The notes: a model not told the origin generated them from the letters alone. Counted from the first letter of the stretch, positions 1 to 6,870 are shown. The stretch is DNA of 8,840 nt from an uncultured Bacteroides sp. (GCA_905198575.1 CAJKDC010000096.1:1-8840), one strand, 5' to 3'. Numbers and translations: made by a program.

Positions 1-813
1 GCTGGCTGTCTTTTCTTCCATTTCCATACGCTTGGTCTTCTGCTCCAGCCAGCTAGAGTAGTTACCTTTCCAAGGAATACCTTCGCCACGGTCCAGTTCA
101 AGAATCCATCCTGCTACGTGATCTAGGAAGTAACGGTCGTGAGTAACGGCAATCACCGTACCCTCGTATTGCTGGAGGTGTTGTTCCAACCAGTCAATAC
201 TTTCAGCATCCAAGTGGTTGGTCGGCTCGTCCAGAAGCAAGATGTCCGGTTTCTGCAGCAGCAAACGGCACAAAGCCACACGGCGGCGCTCACCTCCAGA
301 AAGATTCTTCACTGACTGATCTTCGGGCGGACAACGCAGCGCGTCCATGGCACGCTCCAGCTTGCTGTCCAGATTCCAAGCATCGGTAGCATCTATAATA
401 TCCTGCAGTTCTGCCTGGCGTGCAAACAAAGCATCCATTTTTTCAGGATCTTCATAATACTCGGGCAGGCCAAACTTATTATTGATTTCTTCGTATTCGG
501 TCAAAGTGTCAACTACATTCTGAACACCTTCCATCACCACTTCCTTGACAGTCTTGGTTTCGTCAAGGTAGGGTTCCTGAGCCAAATAACCTATTGAATA
601 ACCCGGGGAAAACACGACTTCGCCCTGGTAGTTTTTTTCCAGACCGGCGATAATCTTCATCAGCGTTGATTTTCCGGAACCATTCAAACCTATGATACCA
701 ATTTTGGCACCATAAAAGAACGAAAGATAAATATCCTTCAACACTTGCTTGTTGTTTTGGAATGATTTGCTCACTCCCACCATTGAAAAGATAATTTTTT
801 TATCGTCTGCCAT
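1..813 (-). CDS. ettA: Energy-dependent translational throttle protein EttA (ABC-F ATPase), 3' part outside window
   Basis: The first 271 codons are present and the reading frame is open to the left edge. The predicted protein is the N-terminal ABC domain of an ABC-F ATPase. Walker A GLNGSGKST is at residues 42-50, an inserted arm at about 95-140, signature LSGGE at 171-175, Walker B ILLLDE at 191-196 followed by PTNHLD, and the H-loop histidine at 225. It has no membrane segments. In E. coli, EttA (about 555 residues) binds the ribosomal E site and gates early elongation according to ATP/ADP ratio. The arm and the segment AWNLDSKLERAMDAL look EttA-like rather than Uup- or antibiotic-resistance-like; this is from memory of the family. 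The linker and second ABC domain should lie beyond the window. The gene starts 22 bp after the MFS gene with no terminator between them, so co-transcription is likely. Confidence 0.93.
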   Translation of the reverse strand, partial: MADDKKIIFSMVGVSKSFQNNKQVLKDIYLSFFYGAKIGIIGLNGSGKSTLMKIIAGLEKNYQGEVVFSPGYSIGYLAQEPYLDETKTVKEVVMEGVQNVVDTLTEYEEINNKFGLPEYYEDPEKMDALFARQAELQDIIDATDAWNLDSKLERAMDALRCPPEDQSVKNLSGGERRRVALCRLLLQKPDILLLDEPTNHLDAESIDWLEQHLQQYEGTVIAVTHDRYFLDHVAGWILELDRGEGIPWKGNYSSWLEQKTKRMEMEEKTAS

Positions 814-835
814 ACATCAATATTTAATAGTTAAA

Positions 836-1987
836 TTATCTGCTTCTCATTTTTTTCAGAAAATACGGAATGGTATAAAACTCATAAAAAAGCAGGCCAG
901 CCAATGCCACAATCATCAATAGGGCATAGATATTTCCAGTGTAATAAATCGAACAAACAAAACCGGCCATCATTCCTATTTCGAAAAACAATTCATGCGT
1001 ATGATAGGCTGTACCCCGTTCGCAATGCAGCGGAAGCTTTACCATCATCAGTAAAAAATGAGATAAAGGACTACCGGAACCAAGACCTATCAAAAATGCT
1101 GCAATCAGACGGATGTATAAATCTGCCGCACCGGTATACTGCAAAAGCAATAAACCTGCTACAATGGATATCACCCCCGACAGCACTGCTAACCGTGGAG
1201 TAAACCATCCCAGCAGAAACGAACGGACAAGTACATATACAAGCCATCCTACTGCCATGCAAATATAAAAAAATCCGTCATATCTATATCCTATAAGTGC
1301 CCCTAAAATAAAAGGAATCATCAACATATTCAGAGCCGGCAGGAAAGTTCGCGGTAACAGGAACCTGTCTAGCGAAAGCAAAGGCAGACCTAAAGGTGCC
1401 CGAAAGCAGACCTCTACCATGGACACTAAAATAATGGAGACCAGAGACAGCGCCGCTGACAGATATAAAAACATGTCTATCCCAATAAACGGCTCCAAAA
1501 GAAAAGCTAATGCTACCCCAATCAGCATACCTAAACGTGCAGCCCATGTGTAAACGACATTGGCCGGTGTCCGTCTGCAGGAGGTCGTAACATCAATGAC
1601 CAGCGTACTCCCTGTAGCCATAACAGCCGTTGCAAAACAAATGCCTTGTCCGATACGCAAAAGCAATATTCCGTAGAAAAAGGTAATATACGGATAAAGG
1701 AGTGACAAAACTCCCATAATCAGCATACTGATACGGAAAACACTTTGCCGCCTGAACCTGTCGACCAGATAACTGTTGAATGCTCCTGGCAGAAACATAG
1801 CTGCTGCATAAAGAGCAGTAACGAAATACGCCTGCGGCTTTGCCAGCTCCCAATTAGCAATCAGCCATTGAGGGAATACCGGTATCAATAGATAAACAGA
1901 ACAATAAAGTAATAAATTTGCTAATAAAAGTAACCCCATATTATGGGTAAGCAATTTTTTCTTACCCGATGAATTAAAATAATCCAT
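836..1987 (-). CDS. MFS transporter, substrate unknown
   Basis: The product is a 383-residue, strongly hydrophobic inner-membrane protein with about 12 predicted membrane segments, as expected for the major facilitator superfamily. A degenerate motif A sits in the loop after the second segment (G68 to D76-R-F-R-R80), and an RIGQG motif at 111-115 fits the fourth helix of MFS exporters. The family moves small solutes by proton coupling; nothing in the sequence fixes the substrate. I chose ATG at 1985-1987. A longer reading from a TTG at 2057-2059 would add 24 residues, but these are encoded across a terminator hairpin and its T-run, which is unlikely for a real N-terminus. No good TAnnTTTG box is visible just upstream, so expression may depend on read-through from panB. 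The ettA gene follows after 22 bp. Confidence 0.85.
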   Translation of the reverse strand: MDYFNSSGKKKLLTHNMGLLLLANLLLYCSVYLLIPVFPQWLIANWELAKPQAYFVTALYAAAMFLPGAFNSYLVDRFRRQSVFRISMLIMGVLSLLYPYITFFYGILLLRIGQGICFATAVMATGSTLVIDVTTSCRRTPANVVYTWAARLGMLIGVALAFLLEPFIGIDMFLYLSAALSLVSIILVSMVEVCFRAPLGLPLLSLDRFLLPRTFLPALNMLMIPFILGALIGYRYDGFFYICMAVGWLVYVLVRSFLLGWFTPRLAVLSGVISIVAGLLLLQYTGAADLYIRLIAAFLIGLGSGSPLSHFLLMMVKLPLHCERGTAYHTHELFFEIGMMAGFVCSIYYTGNIYALLMIVALAGLLFYEFYTIPYFLKKMRSR

Positions 1988-2007
1988 TGTTTCACATTTT
2001 GGTCCAT

Positions 2008-2042
2008 AAAAAAATGAGAGCTGAAACAATATCCAGCTCTCA
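2008..2042 (-). terminator. Rho-independent terminator after panB
   Basis: A perfect 9-bp stem is formed by plus-strand 2015-2023 (TGAGAGCTG) and 2034-2042 (CAGCTCTCA), with a 10-nt loop. On the minus strand the stem is followed at once by a run of seven T. It begins about 14 bp after the panB stop and ends about 20 bp before the MFS start, so it separates the two genes. It could also act as an attenuator for the MFS-ettA unit. Confidence 0.85.
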
Positions 2043-2055
2043 ATATAGTTATAAA

Positions 2056-2877
2056 TCAATATTGCTCGGATTGGTTAGGAAAATCAGCCGACTTGACATC
2101 TTGGATATACTGGCCTACCGCCGAAGTTATCACGCTGTGCAAATCTGCATATTTACGCAAAAACTTAGGACTGAAGCCCTGCGTCATACCCAGCATATCA
2201 GTTACAACCAAGACCTGTCCGTCCACCTCACCTCCTGCACCGATACCTATTACAGGTATTTCTAAAGCCTTGGCCACCTTAGCAGCTAAAGCAGCAGGGA
2301 TTTTCTCCAAAACAAGTGCAAAACATCCTGCTTCCTGTAAAGCCAGTGCATCACGCATCAGTTTCTCTGCTTCGGCATCCTCTTTTGCACGCACACCGTA
2401 AGTACCATACTTATTGATAGACTGTGGCATCAGTCCCAGATGCCCCATTACAGGCACTCCAGCTGCAATGATACGTGTTACGGTTTCGATGATTTCTTCA
2501 CCACCTTCCATCTTCACGGCATCAGCACCGGTTTCTTTCATGATTCTGATAGCGGCATTCACTCCATCGTAAGGATTTGCCTGATACGTACCAAAAGGCA
2601 TGTCTACCACGACTAGTGCACGATGCACACCTCTCACCACTGACTGCCCGTGATATATCATCTGATCAAGTGTTATCGGTAAGGTAGTAGAATTACCTGC
2701 CATAACATTCGATGCAGAATCTCCTACTAAAATTATATCAATTCCAGCTCCATCAACAAGCTGAGCCATTGTAAAATCATACGAAGTAAGCATTGAAATC
2801 TTTTCGCCACTCAACTTCATTTCCTTAATACTATGCGTAGTAACTTTACGCGCGTTTCCAGAAATATATCCTGCCAT
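2056..2877 (-). CDS. panB: 3-methyl-2-oxobutanoate hydroxymethyltransferase
   Basis: This 273-residue cytosolic enzyme transfers a hydroxymethyl group from 5,10-methylene-tetrahydrofolate to 3-methyl-2-oxobutanoate, giving ketopantoate. This is the first committed step of pantothenate and coenzyme A synthesis. The expected TIM-barrel motifs are present in order: SMLTSYD at 28-34; VGDS at 51-54 with metal ligand D53; DMPFG at 92-96 with D92; KMEGG at 122-126 with E124; GHLGLMPQS at 145-153; LEKIP at 190-194 with probable base E191; and IGIGAG at 210-215. Residue roles are assigned by analogy with E. coli PanB. Length is normal (about 264 in E. coli). The gene lies 49 bp after the HAD phosphatase gene. 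An exact TAnnTTTG box in that gap suggests it has its own promoter, and a strong terminator follows it. The other pan genes are not in the window. Confidence 0.97.
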   Translation of the reverse strand: MAGYISGNARKVTTHSIKEMKLSGEKISMLTSYDFTMAQLVDGAGIDIILVGDSASNVMAGNSTTLPITLDQMIYHGQSVVRGVHRALVVVDMPFGTYQANPYDGVNAAIRIMKETGADAVKMEGGEEIIETVTRIIAAGVPVMGHLGLMPQSINKYGTYGVRAKEDAEAEKLMRDALALQEAGCFALVLEKIPAALAAKVAKALEIPVIGIGAGGEVDGQVLVVTDMLGMTQGFSPKFLRKYADLHSVITSAVGQYIQDVKSADFPNQSEQY

Positions 2878-2898
2878 AAATACCTATTAAAAAATACG

Positions 2899-2925
2899 AA
2901 TACAAAATTACTGCTTTTTTGTATT
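2899..2925 (-). terminator. Weak AT-rich hairpin between HAD gene and panB
   Basis: Plus-strand 2899-2907 (AATACAAAA) and 2917-2925 (TTTTGTATT) form a perfect 9-bp inverted repeat with a 9-nt loop. On the minus strand a CGTATTTTTT tract follows. The stem has only one G-C pair, so it is at best a weak terminator for the HAD gene. The panB -7 box overlaps its promoter-proximal arm. Confidence 0.3.
2903..2910 (-). promoter_or_regulatory. Candidate -7 box of panB promoter
   Basis: The minus strand reads TAATTTTG, an exact match to the Bacteroidetes -7 consensus TAnnTTTG. It lies about 25 bp upstream of the panB ATG, giving a short leader. No TTTG-like -33 element is visible at 19-21 bp, so support is partial. 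Confidence 0.45.
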
Positions 2926-2926
2926 T

Positions 2927-3577
2927 TTATTGTATTAAATTCAACATTTTTTCGTACGAAAAGTCGGTAAAATCAGGGATAATGACATTACATTTATCCA
3001 TAATAGCCTCTGGTTTGTTGGTCGTAGCAAGTCCTACAACTTTCATTCCGGCAGCATTTCCCGCTTCCAAGCCATGAAAAGAATCTTCGAAAACTACACA
3101 ATTTTCCTTTACTGTACCCAGTATTTCAGCTGCCTGCAAATAGCAATCTGGAGCTGGTTTGGAACGTGTAAAGACTTCTGCCGTAAGAATCCGGTCCACC
3201 ATCTCCGGCAATTCAGGATGGGCTGCATATGCTTGTGCCATTTTCTTCGCATCCGAGCTGGTTACAATGGCTATCTTAACCCCATTAGAACGCAGTTCTT
3301 GCATAAAACGAACAACACCGGCTATAAAATCGAATGACATGTTCCGCTCAAAAACCTCCAGCAACGAGTTTATTTCCCGCTGAGCTGCCAAATTTTCTTT
3401 AAAGTGAAGCGCATAAATCTGTTTCAATGTCTGTCCCTTTATCTCCAGACCAAAATCCGGAATATCCGGAAAATACTTTGCACCAAGTTTATTCCAAAAA
3501 TGCGTGTACTGTGTTTCTGTGTCAACTACAACACCGTCAAAGTCAAACAGTGCTGCCACGGGTTTATTAACATCCAT
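2927..3577 (-). CDS. HAD-superfamily hydrolase, beta-phosphoglucomutase-like subgroup
   Basis: This 216-residue soluble protein has all four HAD motifs. Motif I is FDFDGVVVDTE at 11-21 (nucleophile D12, acid/base D14), motif II TSS at 106-108, motif III K140 in SKPAPD, and motif IV EDSFHGLEAG at 164-173. A helical cap lies between motifs I and II (about 20-85), which is the layout of the PGMB/phosphoglycolate phosphatase group (subfamily IA). Members dephosphorylate or isomerise small phosphorylated metabolites, often sugar phosphates; the sequence does not identify the substrate. The ATG at 3575-3577 sits just before the usual N-terminal strand, which supports this start. It is upstream of panB on the same strand, but no functional link to pantothenate synthesis is evident. 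It is divergent from the small lipoprotein gene. Confidence 0.9.
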   Translation of the reverse strand: MDVNKPVAALFDFDGVVVDTETQYTHFWNKLGAKYFPDIPDFGLEIKGQTLKQIYALHFKENLAAQREINSLLEVFERNMSFDFIAGVVRFMQELRSNGVKIAIVTSSDAKKMAQAYAAHPELPEMVDRILTAEVFTRSKPAPDCYLQAAEILGTVKENCVVFEDSFHGLEAGNAAGMKVVGLATTNKPEAIMDKCNVIIPDFTDFSYEKMLNLIQ

Positions 3578-3618
3578 AATTTTATTGTCTAAATAAAAAA
3601 CAGCTTATACATCGTTTT

Positions 3619-3650
3619 ATAAAATAATATACTAACTTCGTCTGCACAAA
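3619..3650 (-). promoter_or_regulatory. Possible promoter of HAD gene in divergent region
   Basis: On the minus strand a TTTG (plus 3647-3650) is followed after 20 bp by TATTTTAT (3619-3626), which matches TAnnTTTG at all but the last two positions. The predicted leader to the HAD ATG is about 35 nt. On the opposite strand TAACTTCG at 3633-3640 is a one-mismatch -7 box for the lipoprotein gene without a clear -33. If both are real, the divergent promoters overlap. Confidence 0.3.
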
Positions 3651-3667
3651 CCTTCATTAATGTACCT

Positions 3668-4054
3668 ATGAATAAGATTACATCAATATTATCCATCGCA
3701 TTATACGCTGGACTGGCAGGCTGCTCCAGCTCATCTTCAACCGACCGGTTTGAAAAGATAGCACAAGAAGAGAACAAAAAATATCCACTTAAACTAGCAA
3801 CAGATATTACGATTGACAGCACTGCGTTCTGCAAGGAACAGCATACGGTATACTACTATTACACCATAAGCGGACAGCTAGACGATTCTGCTCACATTGC
3901 CAAGAACTCCCCCACAATCATGCAATCGCTAAAAGATGCAGCCGAAAACAGCCCCGAAATGGAAATCTACCGTAAGGAGGAGTGTGCTGCATGCTATTGT
4001 TATTATTCGGCAAGCACCCGAAAGAAACTTGCCGAATTTAAATTTAATTTGTAG
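3668..4054 (+). CDS. Small lipoprotein of unknown function, cysteine-rich C-terminus
   Basis: This 128-residue protein has a type II signal peptide: K3, hydrophobic residues 4-16, and lipobox LAGC with the lipidated cysteine at 19. A serine run at 20-24 follows the lipid site, with no acidic cluster immediately after it, so retention in the periplasmic leaflet is as likely as surface display. The mature part has a YYYY run at 62-65. Four more cysteines are at 55, 106, 109 and 111, the last three forming CAACYC. These could make disulfides or bind metal; that is inference. I do not recognise the family. The gene is the only protein gene on the plus strand. Its stop lies inside the end of the convergent peptidase gene (overlap 4044-4054), and the genuine-looking lipobox is the main reason to accept it. 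Confidence 0.75.
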   Translation: MNKITSILSIALYAGLAGCSSSSSTDRFEKIAQEENKKYPLKLATDITIDSTAFCKEQHTVYYYYTISGQLDDSAHIAKNSPTIMQSLKDAAENSPEMEIYRKEECAACYCYYSASTRKKLAEFKFNL

Positions 4055-5291
4055 TAGTCCAATCCCAACTGATTGAGTTCCATCCTGCAGCCTCACTCCA
4101 TTCCAGGTTATTCTGGAAATAAGTGTTCCATACGGATTTTGTTACGGTAGGGACCTGAGGTATGTATCCTCCTATACCGCAATAATGGTCTTTATCAAGT
4201 TGAAAATCAGGATTATGGCTCACTGCATCTGCATAAAGAACAGTCTTATTCAACTGATTAACAAATGTAGCAGGAGCCTCACCCCCATTCAGTAATTCTG
4301 CAGTCTGCAGCAAATCATAAGAGAAATTTCTAAAAGGACTTCTTCCGTACTGCTGAATATCACTAATTTCATAAAGCGTCAACCGCGAGCTGTTGGCCGT
4401 CAACAATTCATTGAAACGATAGGCTAGTCCCTCCATTTCTGTCAAGTTGATTGCAGCAATGGTAGACCACGATTTACTTTCATCGGCATTGTTTATGATT
4501 TCCTTACAAGCACCCACCGTATAATCAGTAACATTATCACTATACAATAATGGAATTAATTTATCATAAGGAAATCCAGCCGCAGGTAACTCCCATAGAG
4601 AAGCTACACAATAGCTAGCCAAATTCCGAAACTGAAACATAACCTCAGCCGCTCCCATCATACAAGCATCGAAATAAATAAAATCAAGATGTGGAATACA
4701 GGCTGCCTTGATAGCCTTTTCCATCTCAGGGATATTGATGGAGTATTCATTATCATCACCGAAAGAGCGCGATATCGTCTTCTCACCTGGCATCCAACTT
4801 GTTCCATGTGAACCAAAAACCAATCCATAGTATAATGAATTGGCAGAAAGAGAAACCATATCCTGCAAAACATTAGTCATAACAGTCGGATCAAGCGCAT
4901 TATGGTTTACAGTATTATAAACTTTCAGCACTTCGGCTTCTTTTAAGACGTCTGATGCCGTATAGTTTCCACTTAATGGTCTATGCCCGTTGATTTTTCC
5001 ATTGCCATCATTCTGAAAGCGGATGACTGTAGGTCCTTCAAAAAAGTTATCTCCTGCATAAGGCCGATAATAGACTAACAAATCACAAGCCTTATTCATC
5101 TGAGTCAAGCCTTGATACATCCATAAAATATTATCTTTCAATTCATTATCAAGGCTAACCCCCGCCTTATTGTTAGATACTAAATAAGCCAATATAGTGC
5201 GATTGGTCTTATCTACTACAGGTTCAGGATCATCATTGTTACAAGCTGTAAAAACAAACAGTGCAACAAGTAAATACCAAATTTTCTTCAT
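4044..5291 (-). CDS. Clostripain-family (C11) cysteine peptidase, lipoprotein
   Basis: This 415-residue protein has a lipoprotein signal peptide (KK at 2-3, hydrophobic 4-14, lipobox FTAC, lipidated C17). The acidic stretch NNDDPEP follows, resembling the export signal that sends Bacteroidetes lipoproteins to the cell surface; surface display is inferred. The catalytic dyad of clan CD peptidase family C11 is visible: His162 in GSHGTSW and Cys210 in FDACMMG. The usual downstream segment SLWELPAAGFPYD is at 231-243. C11 enzymes such as clostripain and fragipain cut after Arg or Lys and often activate themselves by internal cleavage; specificity here cannot be read directly. The gene starts 2 bp after the stop of the 135-residue secreted protein, so the two are almost certainly co-transcribed. 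Its 3' end overlaps the convergent lipoprotein gene by 11 bp, with no terminator visible. Confidence 0.9.
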   Translation of the reverse strand: MKKIWYLLVALFVFTACNNDDPEPVVDKTNRTILAYLVSNNKAGVSLDNELKDNILWMYQGLTQMNKACDLLVYYRPYAGDNFFEGPTVIRFQNDGNGKINGHRPLSGNYTASDVLKEAEVLKVYNTVNHNALDPTVMTNVLQDMVSLSANSLYYGLVFGSHGTSWMPGEKTISRSFGDDNEYSINIPEMEKAIKAACIPHLDFIYFDACMMGAAEVMFQFRNLASYCVASLWELPAAGFPYDKLIPLLYSDNVTDYTVGACKEIINNADESKSWSTIAAINLTEMEGLAYRFNELLTANSSRLTLYEISDIQQYGRSPFRNFSYDLLQTAELLNGGEAPATFVNQLNKTVLYADAVSHNPDFQLDKDHYCGIGGYIPQVPTVTKSVWNTYFQNNLEWSEAAGWNSISWDWTTTN

Positions 5292-5293
5292 AG

Positions 5294-5701
5294 TTATTCC
5301 ATTTCAGGTTTGGTAAACTTAAAGTCAGAATCAACTGTTTTCAATGTAAGTGTTCCTCCTTTTTCATATTTAGCTCTCAGCTTTTTCAGCTGCTTTTCCA
5401 ATTTATTTTTCTTTTCCGAAAAGAACATAAAGCAAGTACGATCTTTCATTCCTTTTTTTCCTTCCAGATAATCCTTCAACTGCATGCTGTATTGCGCACG
5501 GCCTTCCAGCAGTCCTTTATCCGATACAGAAGCACTATCCAAAAACTGAATATCGGTTATATACACCAGAGAATCGGAAAAAGAAGCCGAAGCTCCCACC
5601 AGAAAAACTCCATATTTCTTTTGATCACCTTTTTTCTTTGCTACAGACGGGATGGCTATTACCAGCAACATCAACAAGCATAATAATTTTGTATATCGCA
5701 T
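5294..5701 (-). CDS. Secreted protein of unknown function, partner of the C11 peptidase gene
   Basis: This 135-residue protein has a type I signal peptide: R2 and K5, hydrophobic 6-17, and cleavage motif SVA at 19-21 followed by KKK. There is no lipobox. The mature part of about 114 residues is rich in lysine. It has a probable beta region (YGVFLVGASASFSDSLVYITDI, about 30-51), a middle helix, and a lysine/glutamate helix at about 96-112 (KKNKLEKQLKKLRAKYEK). It then ends in two short strands. I do not recognise the family. The fold could be a small periplasmic adaptor or binding domain, but nothing confirms this. It is the first gene of a two-gene unit with the peptidase 2 bp downstream, so it may be a chaperone, inhibitor or substrate of it. 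An exact TAnnTTTG box lies 24 bp upstream. Confidence 0.8.
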   Translation of the reverse strand: MRYTKLLCLLMLLVIAIPSVAKKKGDQKKYGVFLVGASASFSDSLVYITDIQFLDSASVSDKGLLEGRAQYSMQLKDYLEGKKGMKDRTCFMFFSEKKNKLEKQLKKLRAKYEKGGTLTLKTVDSDFKFTKPEME

Positions 5702-5724
5702 ATTAAATCGTTATTATTTAGACG

Positions 5725-5732
5725 CAAATGTA
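5725..5732 (-). promoter_or_regulatory. -7 box of the promoter for the 135-residue protein/C11 peptidase unit
   Basis: The minus strand reads TACATTTG, an exact TAnnTTTG match, 24 bp upstream of the ATG at 5701. A T-rich stretch with TTTC ends 20 bp upstream and may serve as a poor -33 element. The predicted leader is under 20 nt, usual for this phylum. Confidence 0.65.
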
Positions 5733-5823
5733 GTTATTAAATAAATAAAACAGAAAAAAGAAGCTATTAATTTAAGCTAATTCCAAGTAAGTACCCCCAC
5801 AAGCCTCTCTCATTAAAACCTAT

Positions 5824-5864
5824 AAAAAAAGCAGGATAAAGCATTAATGCCCCGTCCTGCTTTT
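5824..5864 (-). terminator. Rho-independent terminator after rpoD
   Basis: Plus-strand 5827-5836 (AAAAGCAGGA) and 5855-5864 (TCCTGCTTTT) form a perfect 10-bp stem. On the minus strand it ends in a run of seven T (5824-5830). The 18-nt loop contains the perfect palindrome GCATTAATGC (5841-5850), which could form a second small hairpin. It starts 22 bp after the rpoD stop. Confidence 0.85.
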
Positions 5865-5886
5865 CCTTTGGAAACCGATTTTGTTT

Positions 5887-6747
5887 TTAGCCTAAATAAG
5901 ACTTAAGCAACTTGCTACGTGAACTTTGTCTCAATCTTCTGATAGCTTTTTCCTTAATCTGGCGAACACGCTCACGTGTCAAGCCAAATTTATCGCCAAT
6001 TTCTTCCAACGTCATTTCCTGCGTATTAATACCGAAAAACATCTGGATAATTTCCTTTTCTCTTTCGGTTAGCGTAGAAAGTGCTCTGTCAATTTCCCTT
6101 GAAAGCGATTCATTAACCAGCGAGCGGTCTGCCATAGGTGAATCATCGTTTACCAGCACGTCCAGCAAACTGTTGTCTTCTCCTTCCACAAAAGGAGCAT
6201 CCACAGAAATATGACGACCAGAAACCTTCAGTGTATCCGAGATTTTATCCACCGGAATTTCCAGTTCATCTGCCAGTTCCTCAGGAGAAGGGCGACGCTC
6301 ATTTTCCTGTTCGAACTTAGAGAAAGCCTTGCTGATTTTGTTCAACGAACCAACTTGGTTCAAAGGCAAACGCACAATACGCGACTGTTCTGCCAAAGCC
6401 TGCAAAATAGACTGACGAATCCACCATACGGCATAACTGATAAATTTAAAACCACGGGTTTCATCAAACTTCTCTGCAGCTTTAATCAATCCCAGATTTC
6501 CTTCGTTAATCAAGTCCGGCAAACTCAAGCCCTGGTTCTGATACTGCTTGGCTACAGACACCACAAATCGCAAATTGGCACGTGTGAGTTTTTCTAAAGC
6601 AATACGATCTCCCTTACGGATACGCTGAGCTAATTCAACCTCTTCCTCCACTGTGATCAAGTCTTCGCGGCCGATTTCCTGCAAATACTTATCCAGCGAG
6701 GCGCTCTCGCGGTTAGTGATACTTTTGGTAATCTTTAATTGTCTCAT
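5887..6747 (-). CDS. rpoD: Primary RNA polymerase sigma factor RpoD (sigma-ABfr type)
   Basis: This 286-residue sigma-70 family protein directs RNA polymerase to housekeeping promoters. Visible parts are region 1.2 (about 15-45), region 2 (about 52-125) with DLINEGNLGLIKA at 78-90 and the DNA-melting/-10 helix SYAVWWIRQSI at 104-114, region 3 (about 126-205), and region 4 (about 215-280) with the helix-turn-helix LEEIGDKFGLTRERVRQIKEKA at 247-268. Region 1.1 is absent, a known trait of the Bacteroidetes primary sigma factor, which reads TAnnTTTG rather than TATAAT. I chose ATG at 6745-6747, giving MRQLKITKS. A start at 6792 would add 15 residues, but the TATATTTG promoter box lies inside that extension. 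The gene is monocistronic: own promoter upstream, strong terminator downstream. Confidence 0.97.
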   Translation of the reverse strand: MRQLKITKSITNRESASLDKYLQEIGREDLITVEEEVELAQRIRKGDRIALEKLTRANLRFVVSVAKQYQNQGLSLPDLINEGNLGLIKAAEKFDETRGFKFISYAVWWIRQSILQALAEQSRIVRLPLNQVGSLNKISKAFSKFEQENERRPSPEELADELEIPVDKISDTLKVSGRHISVDAPFVEGEDNSLLDVLVNDDSPMADRSLVNESLSREIDRALSTLTEREKEIIQMFFGINTQEMTLEEIGDKFGLTRERVRQIKEKAIRRLRQSSRSKLLKSYLG

Positions 6748-6770
6748 TCTATAAACCGATATTTGGGTTG

Positions 6771-6801
6771 CAAATATACGAAAAAAATCCACATTTCTAA
6801 A
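6771..6801 (-). promoter_or_regulatory. rpoD promoter
   Basis: On the minus strand TTTA (plus 6798-6801) is followed after 19 bp by TATATTTG (6771-6778). This is an exact -7 box TAnnTTTG with a one-mismatch -33 TTTG. Transcription should begin near 6764, leaving a leader of about 17 nt before the ATG at 6747. The sigma factor probably transcribes its own gene from this site. Confidence 0.7.
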
Positions 6802-6870
6802 TATATGGTGTTAATATTTACTATATATTCAGACTTTGCAGATTCTATCTACCATTCACTTTATTAAAAC

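Noticed and set aside
2057..2059. TTG start for the MFS transporter, overlapping the panB stop
   Set aside because: The added 24 residues are encoded by the panB terminator hairpin and T-run; the ATG at 1985-1987 is more plausible.
3589..3834. An 81-codon minus-strand frame opposite the small lipoprotein gene, with a hydrophobic segment
   Set aside because: It is antisense to the lipobox and signal-peptide coding part of a better-supported gene; the hydrophobic run mirrors that codon pattern.
5912..6597. Several plus-strand frames of 60-128 codons opposite rpoD
   Set aside because: They are the complement of a highly conserved sigma factor gene and show no protein features of their own.
6790..6792. 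ATG start for rpoD at 6792
   Set aside because: The promoter box lies downstream of it, and Bacteroidetes RpoD proteins begin MRQLKITKS, matching the ATG at 6747.
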